From the NCBI GenBank assembly GCA_965214585.1, contig OZ243957.1:620001-684000 (forward strand): 64,000 nucleotides of DNA, in the 5' to 3' direction. The notes under the pieces are model-generated. The model worked only from the letters and a program-made list of their open reading frames with translations, did not search any database and was not told the origin of the DNA. Source of the DNA: JAHCHG01 sp965214585. GTDB lineage: Bacteria; Acidobacteriota; Blastocatellia; Pyrinomonadales; Pyrinomonadaceae. Made by a program: the position numbers and the translations under genes. Below are positions 1 through 5,688 of this stretch, piece by piece (the first letter of the stretch is position 1; each line of letters opens with the position of its first letter).

Positions 1-578
1 ATCACGTCTTTTCCTTTCTGGTTAATGATCGCGTCAATCGCCACGGCGGTTTTTCCCGTCTGGCGGTCGCCAATGATAAGTTCCCTCTGTCCGCGACCAA
101 TCGGCACCATCGCGTCAATCGCTTTGAGTCCGGTTTGAAGCGGTTCGCTCACCGGCTGGCGGTCAATAATTCCGGGCGCGATTCTTTCAATCGGATTATA
201 ATCGTCGGTGATGATCTCGCCTTTTCCGTCAATCGGATTTCCGAGCGCGTCAACCACGCGACCAACCATCGCGTCGCCGACGGGAACGCTCATAATGCGG
301 CGCGTGCGCTTAACTTCGTCGCCTTCTTTGATCTTCTGAAAATCTCCGAAAAGCACCGCGCCGACCTTATCTTCTTCAAGGTTGAGCGCGAGTCCGCGCA
401 CGTCGAACGGAAATTCGAGCAGTTCGCCCGCCATAACCTTTTCGAGTCCGTGAATTTCGGCAATTCCGTCGCCCACTTTGATAACCGTCCCGACTTCCGC
501 AACGGTCATACTCGCGTCAAAATTCTCGATCTGTGAACGAATAATTTCGTTTATTTCGTTAGCTTTTATCGCTTCCAT
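1..578 (-). CDS. atpA: F0F1 ATP synthase subunit alpha (partial, N-terminal part)
   Basis: The minus-strand frame opens at an ATG at 576-578 (MEAIKANEINEIIRSQIENF) and stays open to the window edge, so only about 192 N-terminal residues are seen. The translation shows the alpha beta-barrel region and then the Walker A motif GDRQTGKT near residues 169-176, preceded by MVPIGRGQREL. This is the diagnostic alpha-subunit sequence. Alpha forms the non-catalytic nucleotide sites of the F1 hexamer at the cytoplasmic membrane. It is the last visible gene of the leftward run b', b, delta, alpha, about 75 nt after atpH. Gamma and beta presumably follow outside the window. Confidence 0.97.
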   Translation of the reverse strand, partial: MEAIKANEINEIIRSQIENFDASMTVAEVGTVIKVGDGIAEIHGLEKVMAGELLEFPFDVRGLALNLEEDKVGAVLFGDFQKIKEGDEVKRTRRIMSVPVGDAMVGRVVDALGNPIDGKGEIITDDYNPIERIAPGIIDRQPVSEPLQTGLKAIDAMVPIGRGQRELIIGDRQTGKTAVAIDAIINQKGKDV

Positions 579-589
579 ATTGTTTTAAA

Positions 590-668
590 GGTGAATGGTG
601 AAAATGAATGAGTAAATGACGAATCTTAAAATCAACCATTTACAATTTACTATTAACCATTTACTAAT
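590..668. repeat. GTAAAT-type repeat between atpH and atpA, overlapping the atpH stop
   Basis: The segment 635-664 is built of the words ACCATTTAC, AATTTACTATTA and ACCATTTAC. The left part (590-620) is a degraded complementary set (GTGAATGGTG, GAGTAAATG). Read on the minus strand, the repeat encodes the last residues of atpH (LVNG) and supplies its TAA stop at 653-655. The same words recur at 14550, 38133 and 52403. Confidence 0.6.
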
Positions 669-1195
669 TTATATTTAAGTTCTTCTAATTTTGTTTTCAC
701 AGAGCCGTCGTAAACGGTTGAACCGATACGGGTTACGACTCCGCCGATAATAGTTTCGTCAATTTCGTAATTCAAGCGCACGTCCTTTCCGGTCATTTTA
801 TTTAAACTGGTCTGAAATTCCGCTTTCTGCGTTTCGGAAAGCGGACGCGCGGAAATGATCTTTGCGGACGTGATGCCGCTTCGCTCTTCTAAAACTCCGT
901 CCAGACGCTCGTTTATTTCGCTGATTTGGCTCAAACGGTCATTTTTCAGCAGAACGCGCAAAAAGTTTGCGGTGGTTTTCGTCGGCTTTGTTCTGGAGAT
1001 CAAACTTTCCAGAACTTTAACTTTATTTTCCTGTGCAATCGAGGGATTGCCGAATGCGGTTTGCAGATCGGCGTTTGAATTTATCATCTCTTCCCAAGAT
1101 TTCAGTTCCGCTTTGACCGAATCGGTTTCGCCGGATTTCATAACGACATCGGCAAGCGCGTGGGCATAGCGGCGGGCAACTGTTTCAACGCTCAT
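653..1195 (-). CDS. atpH: F0F1 ATP synthase subunit delta
   Basis: 180 aa, the usual length for the delta (OSCP) subunit. The N-terminus MSVETVARRYAHALADVV is the family's typical opening, and the C-terminal GGVVTRIGSTVYDGSVKTKL block is the conserved delta signature. Delta sits on top of F1 and ties it to the b/b' peripheral stalk. Its start lies 1 nt from the end of atpF, so the two are probably translationally coupled. The C-terminus (YKLVNG, then TAA) is encoded by an intergenic GTAAATGGTTAATAG-type repeat, which suggests that the native end of the gene was replaced or extended by that repeat. Confidence 0.95.
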   Translation of the reverse strand: MSVETVARRYAHALADVVMKSGETDSVKAELKSWEEMINSNADLQTAFGNPSIAQENKVKVLESLISRTKPTKTTANFLRVLLKNDRLSQISEINERLDGVLEERSGITSAKIISARPLSETQKAEFQTSLNKMTGKDVRLNYEIDETIIGGVVTRIGSTVYDGSVKTKLEELKYKLVNG

Positions 1196-1196
1196 T

Positions 1197-1784
1197 TTAG
1201 CTTAAACCTCCGATTGATTGAATATTGTTTCGGACAAGCTGCGCGTCTTTTTGTTCGTTCATTTGCCCTCTGATCTTTTCTTCGGCAAGGCGCACGCTTT
1301 CTTCGGCTGAGAAACGGCGAAGTTTCATCTGCACCTGCTTGTTTTTGCGCTCGACTTCGCTTTTCGCCTGTTCGCGCATCTTCGTCGTTTGAAACGCGGT
1401 TTGTTCGAGAATTCTCGCTTTTTCGGCTTCGGCTTCGGCTTTCGCGTTTTCGTGAATCTGCCTGCTTTCAACGTCCAAATTTGAAAGCTGGGTTTCCGCC
1501 GCGCCCAGTTTTTCAAGTGCGGCTTGTTTTTCTTCTTCCGCCTTTATCAACTCGGCGCGAATCATTTCGCGTTTTGCTTTAAATGCTTTTGACAGAGGTT
1601 TTTTCAAAAGATAGATCAATATGAGGACGAAAACCGCCAAATTGAAAAACCGCCACGCTTCAAAACCCGGATAATTCGCGTAAACGTCCCAAAAATGAAC
1701 GGATTTCCCCCACACCGAATCGGGATCAGCCGCTTCACCGCCGGCTGCGGCAAACAGTAAAAAATTAAATAAAAAAGCTGTCAT
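1197..1784 (-). CDS. atpF: F0F1 ATP synthase subunit b
   Basis: 195 aa. An N-terminal stretch (to about residue 40) is followed by one membrane segment (FFNLAVFVLILIYLLKKP), then a long charged coiled coil rich in Ala, Glu and Lys (residues about 65-180). This is the standard build of the peripheral-stalk b subunit. The first 20 residues (MTAFLFNFLLFAAAGGEAAD) are hydrophobic and could be a cleavable leader, as in some other acidobacterial b subunits (inference). It lies between the b' homologue and atpH, all on the minus strand. Confidence 0.93.
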   Translation of the reverse strand: MTAFLFNFLLFAAAGGEAADPDSVWGKSVHFWDVYANYPGFEAWRFFNLAVFVLILIYLLKKPLSKAFKAKREMIRAELIKAEEEKQAALEKLGAAETQLSNLDVESRQIHENAKAEAEAEKARILEQTAFQTTKMREQAKSEVERKNKQVQMKLRRFSAEESVRLAEEKIRGQMNEQKDAQLVRNNIQSIGGLS

Positions 1785-1801
1785 ATAAATACGTATGGTT
1801 A

Positions 1802-2004
1802 ATTGTTGATAGTTAATTGTTCATTGTTAAAAAGCCAATTATCGAAATCTTTATAAAAGTAAACGGCTCGTTCAGGTTAAGAAAAACAATGAACAATTAA
1901 CTATCAACAATGAACGAATTACAATTAACTATCAACAATGAACGAATTACAATTAACTATCAACAATGAACGAATTACAATTAACTATCAACAATGAACG
2001 AATT
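1802..2004. repeat. 27-bp perfect inverted repeat extended into a 28-bp tandem array
   Basis: The arm at 1802-1828 (ATTGTTGATAGTTAATTG...) is perfectly complementary to 1885-1911. From 1895 the right arm continues as four direct copies of a 28-nt unit (AATTAACTATCAACAATGAA followed by CGAATTAC) at 1895, 1923, 1951 and 1979, the last copy ending near 2004. There are no spacers, so this is not CRISPR. It fills the gap between the two ATP synthase b-type genes and would be transcribed with the operon. Confidence 0.95.
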
Positions 2005-2018
2005 TAGAATAAATTTCA

Positions 2019-2471
2019 TCAAGCCGTTTTCAGTATATTCTGACTGATCTTATCAGCCATAATTTTCGCTTCGTCGGCGATCTGTGCTTCGGCTTTAGTG
2101 GTTTGCGCTTGTAATTCGGCAAGTTCCGCCGCCGTTCTCTGTTCGACTTCGGATTTTACGCGGCTGATCTCCGCTTCTCTCTGCAAAACGGCTTCGCGGC
2201 GTTCTCTCTCGATCAGATCGTAACTTTCCGAACGCGCTTCGAGCAGTTTCTGATTGTAAAGTTCCTGCTTTTCCTCAACGTCGCGCAGAATTTCTTCCGA
2301 CTCGGTAAACCTGCCGCCGCTGCTTTTCTCGCGCTCTTCGATAACGCGATTGATCGGGCGGAAAAATGTGCGGTTCAAAATCCAGATCATCAGCAAAATC
2401 AGCGCGATATGTATAAATATCGTGCCGTCCGGCATAATCGAAACGCTTTCCTGAAAGGCAAACAAAACCAT
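2019..2471 (-). CDS. atpF': F0F1 ATP synthase subunit b' (second b-type subunit)
   Basis: 150 aa. One membrane helix near the N-terminus (TIFIHIALILLMIWILNRTF) is followed by RPINRVIEEREK and a long coiled coil of about 100 residues rich in Glu, Arg and Ala. The FFRP-INRVIEERE motif after the membrane segment is typical of b and b' stalk subunits. Having both b' and b implies a heterodimeric peripheral stalk, as in phototrophs and several Acidobacteria. It is the first gene of the visible leftward atp run. The a and c subunits are not within the next 500 nt and are probably encoded elsewhere. Confidence 0.9.
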   Translation of the reverse strand: MVLFAFQESVSIMPDGTIFIHIALILLMIWILNRTFFRPINRVIEEREKSSGGRFTESEEILRDVEEKQELYNQKLLEARSESYDLIERERREAVLQREAEISRVKSEVEQRTAAELAELQAQTTKAEAQIADEAKIMADKISQNILKTA

Positions 2472-2681
2472 ATTCTTTTAGATAAAAATTTTTATATTAA
2501 ATTGAAAGTTTGATAAACAGAACGGAAACGCTCGTCAGTTTTCAAAAGAGAAAGAATATCACGCCTGTTTTTAACGGTCAAGCAAGCCTGCAAAGTTAGA
2601 ATTCGTCTTTTTGTAAGTTAATAAAGCGAGCGTCAGTTGATGCTCTAATTTTTCAAGTTTTTTTATAAAATTATAAGTTTT

Positions 2682-2817
2682 GCGAGCGCAGAACAACCCT
2701 TCCAAATCTGCTAATTTGATTATCCTAACTTTTTTCACTTGATCTTGAATAGATCATCACCAATAACTGCTCAAGATAATACAGATTGCAGGTCAGGAAG
2801 GGTTGTTCTACGCCCGC
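2682..2817. repeat. Imperfect 22-nt inverted repeat (AGAACAACCCTTCC type)
   Basis: The left arm 2682-2703 (GCGAGCGCAGAACAACCCTT...) pairs with 2796-2817 (GGAAGGGTTGTTCTACGCCC...). The inner 14 nt match perfectly and the outer part has two mismatches. The loop of about 92 nt contains no recognisable gene. It lies upstream of the atp genes and 209 nt before selC. Confidence 0.85.
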
Positions 2818-2880
2818 TTTTTGCAAAAGTGAAATTGCAATAAAATGATTTCGTCGCGTCCGTATTTACGCATCGGCTCA

Positions 2881-2946
2881 CGCCGAAGCTGCCGACAAGA
2901 AACGCCGAAGCTGCCGACAAGAAACGTCGAAACTGCTGATAAGAGT
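2881..2946. repeat. 22-bp tandem repeat, three units
   Basis: Units start at 2881, 2903 and 2925. The first two are identical (CGCCGAAGCTGCCGACAAGA plus AA) and the third has diverged (CGTCGAAACTGCTGATAAGA). The array follows the word CGCATCGGCTCA, shared with the inverted repeat at 27491-27570. Confidence 0.9.
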
Positions 2947-3025
2947 TTCAATCAACTTGACAGTAAATCATCCGAACGCTTAATTTTAAGCGTATGAATT
3001 TCTTCAAGTCATAAATAATTTTTCA

Positions 3026-3125
3026 GGAGGCGCATCTCGTCTGGTGGCGGGCGCGGTCTTCAAAACCGTCTGCGAGATTGCGAGAGCAAATCTTGGGTGG
3101 GTTCGATTCCCACACGCCTCCGCCA
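3026..3125 (+). tRNA. selC: tRNA-Sec (anticodon TCA)
   Basis: 100 nt including an encoded CCA. The acceptor pairs GGAGGCG with CGCCTCC, followed by discriminator G and CCA. The T arm is GTGGG-TTCGATT-CCCAC. The anticodon loop CTTCAAA carries TCA at 3060-3062, complementary to UGA. The long variable arm (AGATTGC-GAGA-GC with AATCT) and extended D arm are as expected for bacterial selenocysteine tRNA. The genome should therefore decode UGA as selenocysteine and carry selA, selB and selD elsewhere; none is in this window, and no in-frame-TGA selenoprotein was found here. Confidence 0.95.
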
Positions 3126-3128
3126 CGC

Positions 3129-3571
3129 CGATTTTGGATTTGGGATTTGGGATTTGGGATTTGTTGATTTGAATTTAGAGGTTTATTATGACGCAGGAGG
3201 AGATGAAAACGCGGACGAAAAAATTTGCGTTACGGGTGATTAAGTTGGTTGAGAGTTTGCCGAAAACTAAGACGGCGGATGTTATTGGTCGTCAACTTTT
3301 ACGCAGCGGAACTTCGGTTGGGGCGAATTATCGGGCGGCTTGTCGCGGAAAATCAACGGCGGATTTTATTTCAAAATTGAGCATTGTTGAAGAAGAAGCG
3401 GACGAATCAATGTATTGGATGGAACTTTTAATCGAGGCGGAAATTGTTAAGGAAACTTTGTTGTCAAATCTTTTGGATGAAGCAAATCAGATTCTTTCAA
3501 TAATCGTTTCAACAATCAAAACTTCCAAAGAAAAACAAAATCCCGAATCCCGAATCCCAAATCCTAAATCG
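3129..3571. repeat. 34-nt inverted repeat flanking the four-helix-bundle gene
   Basis: The left arm 3129-3162 is made of GGATTTGGGATTT words. The right arm 3538-3571 is its complement with three mismatches in 34. The right arm lies inside the coding sequence and encodes the C-terminus NPESRIPNPKS. A solo copy of the same arm is at 35562-35595. Between the arms lies one complete gene, so the unit resembles an intervening-sequence cassette. Confidence 0.85.
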
Positions 3572-3577
3572 TTATGA
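3188..3577 (+). CDS. Four helix bundle protein (S23/IVS family)
   Basis: 129 aa. The motifs RQLLRSGTSVGANYRAACRG (about residues 37-56) and EEADESMYWMELL (about 77-89) are the hallmarks of the 23S rRNA intervening-sequence / four-helix-bundle family, which also includes the Avd protein of diversity-generating retroelements. The cellular role is not established. The last dozen residues (NPESRIPNPKSL) come from a repeat arm complementary to DNA just upstream of the gene. The stop overlaps the dprA start (ATGA at 3574-3577). No reverse transcriptase or variable repeat is nearby, so it is not a DGR. The position right after selC fits insertion beside a tRNA gene. Confidence 0.88.
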   Translation: MTQEEMKTRTKKFALRVIKLVESLPKTKTADVIGRQLLRSGTSVGANYRAACRGKSTADFISKLSIVEEEADESMYWMELLIEAEIVKETLLSNLLDEANQILSIIVSTIKTSKEKQNPESRIPNPKSL

Positions 3578-4704
3578 AAGAATGGATTTCCCTAAATATG
3601 ACTCCCGGCATCGGACCGCGCAAGGCGACGCAGCTGCTTGAAAGGTTCGGTTCGGCGGAAAATGTTTTTAACGCGCGTCGAAGTGAATTGGAAAGTTTAC
3701 GGCTCAAACCGGAAACGATTTTGAGTATTTTGAATCGTGAACTGCACGAAAAAGCCGTCGAAGAATTGGAAAACGTGAAAAAACTCGGCGGCGACGTTTT
3801 GATTTTGGACGACGGAAGTTATCCGTTTTTGCTGCGGGAAATTCCCGATCCGCCGATCACGCTTTATGTTTTGGGAAATTGGCAGGAATGTTTTGAAATG
3901 CCGTGCATCGGAGTTGTCGGCTCGCGCCGCTGCTCGACTTACGGGCAAAACGCTTCGGAAATGCTCGGACGCGATTTGGCGGCTCACGGAATTTGCGTCG
4001 TTTCCGGTTTTGCACGCGGAATTGATTCAGCCGCGCATCAGGGCGCGATTGACGCAAAGGGGAAGACAATCGCCGTTTTCGGAACTGGAATTGACAAAAT
4101 TTATCCGAAAGAAAATGCCAAACTCGTCAGACTGATTTTGGATTCGGGCGGCGCAATCGTTTCGCAATTTCCTCTCGGAACGCCGCCGCTTCGGGAAAAT
4201 TTCCCGTATCGCAACCGCATTATTTCCGGTTTGAGTCTTGGAATTTTGGTCGTCGAAGCGTCGGAAAGAAGCGGCTCTCTGATAACGGCGCGGCTGGCGA
4301 TGGAACAAAACCGCGAAGTTTTAGCCGTTCCGGGAAATATCACTTCAAAAAATTCTTTCGGCACAAATTATTTAATAAAATCGGGCGCGAAACTCGTTCA
4401 GCAATGGCAGGATGTCGTTGCCGAACTGCCTTCGGAAATCGCCGCCGAGATTTTGCCGCCGCCTGTTGATGATAAAAAATCCGTCGAAAAAACGGCGCAA
4501 AAAGAAGAGAAAATGCCCGCCGGAATCGGCGAAAATGAAAAGAAAATCTACGAAATTTTGCGAGCCGACCAAGAAACGCACATTGACGTTTTGCTGGAAA
4601 AAACCGAATTGGAATTCGGCGAATTGAACAAAGCGATTGTTGATCTGGATTTGAAAGATTTGATTCGCGTTTTGCCGGGAAACAATTATGCGAGGAAAAT
4701 GTAA
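3574..4704 (+). CDS. dprA: DNA-processing protein DprA
   Basis: 376 aa. An N-terminal HhH/SAM-like part (MTPGIGPRKATQLLERFGSA) is followed by a Rossmann-like DNA-binding domain with GVVGSRRCSTYG, SGFARGIDSAAH, FGTGIDKIYP, FPYRNRIISGLS and the VEASERSGSLITARLA block, all canonical DprA motifs. The C-terminus (about 310-376) fits a winged-helix DprA_WH domain. DprA protects incoming single-stranded DNA and loads RecA during natural transformation. Its start overlaps the preceding four-helix-bundle stop by ATGA. Together with the secreted nucleases further on it hints at uptake of environmental DNA, but no other com gene is in view. Confidence 0.96.
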   Translation: MKEWISLNMTPGIGPRKATQLLERFGSAENVFNARRSELESLRLKPETILSILNRELHEKAVEELENVKKLGGDVLILDDGSYPFLLREIPDPPITLYVLGNWQECFEMPCIGVVGSRRCSTYGQNASEMLGRDLAAHGICVVSGFARGIDSAAHQGAIDAKGKTIAVFGTGIDKIYPKENAKLVRLILDSGGAIVSQFPLGTPPLRENFPYRNRIISGLSLGILVVEASERSGSLITARLAMEQNREVLAVPGNITSKNSFGTNYLIKSGAKLVQQWQDVVAELPSEIAAEILPPPVDDKKSVEKTAQKEEKMPAGIGENEKKIYEILRADQETHIDVLLEKTELEFGELNKAIVDLDLKDLIRVLPGNNYARKM

Positions 4705-4740
4705 GTGAAAAGGCAGACTATTTTGTGCTAAAATCAAACA

Positions 4741-5076
4741 ATGAACACGATAACTTCAAGCACGGAAATTACGTTTACAAAAACAAATGCGGGAGTTTTG
4801 CGAATCGGAAAAACGCGCGTTTCGCTCGATTCGGTGATAATCGCTTTTAATTCGGGAGCAACGCCCGAACAGATTATTCAGGATTTTGACACGCTGACGC
4901 TGGCGGAAATTTACGCGGCGATTAGCTATTATTTGAATAATCGTGAAGAAGTAAATTCTTATCTGGCAAAGCGGGAAAAACGGAATAAAGAACTTCGCAA
5001 AATCAACGACGAGCGGTTTAATCATCAAGGATTACGCACAAGACTCTTAGCGCGTCGCCGCAAAGTTGGTAAATAA
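4741..5076 (+). CDS. DUF433 domain protein (VapB-like antitoxin)
   Basis: 111 aa. The core GVLRIGKTRVSLDSVIIAFNSGATPEQIIQDFDTLTLAEIYAAISYYLNN matches the DUF433 helix-turn-helix fold: a short beta start, then the 'G.. PE.I...F..L...EIYAAI.YYL' helices. DUF433 proteins usually pair with PIN-like toxins. The next gene, 11 nt downstream, is such a PIN-like protein. The basic tail (LLARRRKVGK) may contact DNA. Likely the antitoxin and autorepressor of a two-gene module; this is inferred from the pairing. Confidence 0.85.
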   Translation: MNTITSSTEITFTKTNAGVLRIGKTRVSLDSVIIAFNSGATPEQIIQDFDTLTLAEIYAAISYYLNNREEVNSYLAKREKRNKELRKINDERFNHQGLRTRLLARRRKVGK

Positions 5077-5087
5077 GTTTTTGGACT

Positions 5088-5441
5088 ATGAAATTTCTTT
5101 CCGACGAAGATTTCAATAATCATATTGTGCGCGGTTTATTTCGGCATTTTCCACATCTTGATTTGATCAGAGTTCAAGATACCGAATTGATGGAAAAACA
5201 CGATAAAGAAATTCTGGCTTGGGCGGGAAAAGAAAATCGTCTGATTTTAACTCACGATTTTGCAACAATACTTGATTTTGCTTATGAAAGAATCAGTAAA
5301 AATTTACCGATGGCGGGCGTGGTCGCTGTTCCTCAAAATTTGTCAATAGGCAAAGCAATAAATGAACTTTCCATACTAATCGAATTTAGCTTGGAAAATG
5401 AATGGGAAAGCCAAGTTGTTTTTATTCCATTAAAAACATAA
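5088..5441 (+). CDS. DUF5615 family PIN-like protein (putative toxin)
   Basis: 117 aa. It begins MKFLSDEDFNNHIVRGL, with the acidic pair of the DUF5615/Mut7-C fold, and has the second acidic motif LILTHDFATILDFAYER near residues 62-78. These Asp residues would form the PIN-like metal site of a ribonuclease. Length and order (DUF433 then DUF5615) are those of a common toxin-antitoxin pair. A good intrinsic terminator follows at 5574. RNase activity is inferred from the fold. Confidence 0.85.
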   Translation: MKFLSDEDFNNHIVRGLFRHFPHLDLIRVQDTELMEKHDKEILAWAGKENRLILTHDFATILDFAYERISKNLPMAGVVAVPQNLSIGKAINELSILIEFSLENEWESQVVFIPLKT

Positions 5442-5573
5442 ATCTTATTTTGTCAAAAGTTTGAAAGACAACGAATCGTGAAAAGTTCTCATCGGTTGTA
5501 ATGCAATTTGGAAATTTACCTTTTATAGAGTAAGTTGTAAAAAAGTTTGACAGATGCAAATTTCAAATGATAC

Positions 5574-5605
5574 AAGTCAGACATTGGATTGATGTCTGAC
5601 TTTTT
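5574..5605 (+). terminator. Rho-independent terminator
   Basis: Perfect 11-bp stem AAGTCAGACAT / ATGTCTGACTT (5574-5584 with 5592-5602), 7-nt loop, then TTTTT reaching 5605. It lies between the DUF433/DUF5615 pair and topA and ends the toxin-antitoxin transcript. It is the only canonical stem-plus-U-tract terminator that stands out in the window. Confidence 0.9.
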
Positions 5606-5688
5606 AGTGACTTCGGAAGAAAAGTTTTACAATTTCGGATTTGGAAATATTACGAAAATCGGTTTTATCAAGCGGGAAATAATAAAAA

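Larger units (their letters stand above)
2472..3025. other. 554-nt gap without genes: inverted repeat and 22-bp tandem repeat
   Basis: No plausible coding frame is visible. The gap holds an inverted repeat at 2682-2817 and a tandem repeat at 2881-2946. A piece of the CGCATCGGCTCACGCCGA family lies just before the tandem repeat, at 2869-2886. The promoter for the leftward atp genes should lie in the 2472-2680 part, but no convincing -35/-10 pair can be assigned by eye. Confidence 0.7.

Noticed and set aside
135..536. Open frame of 133 codons on the plus strand inside atpA
   Set aside because: It is antisense to the clear atpA coding frame and has no similarity or start signal; many such antisense frames occur throughout the window because of codon bias.
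1895..2004. Regular 28-bp repeat considered as a CRISPR array
   Set aside because: The copies are directly abutted with no spacers, and no cas gene is present.
3188..3577. Four-helix-bundle gene considered as the Avd component of a diversity-generating retroelement
   Set aside because: No reverse transcriptase, template repeat or variable repeat is present in the neighbourhood.
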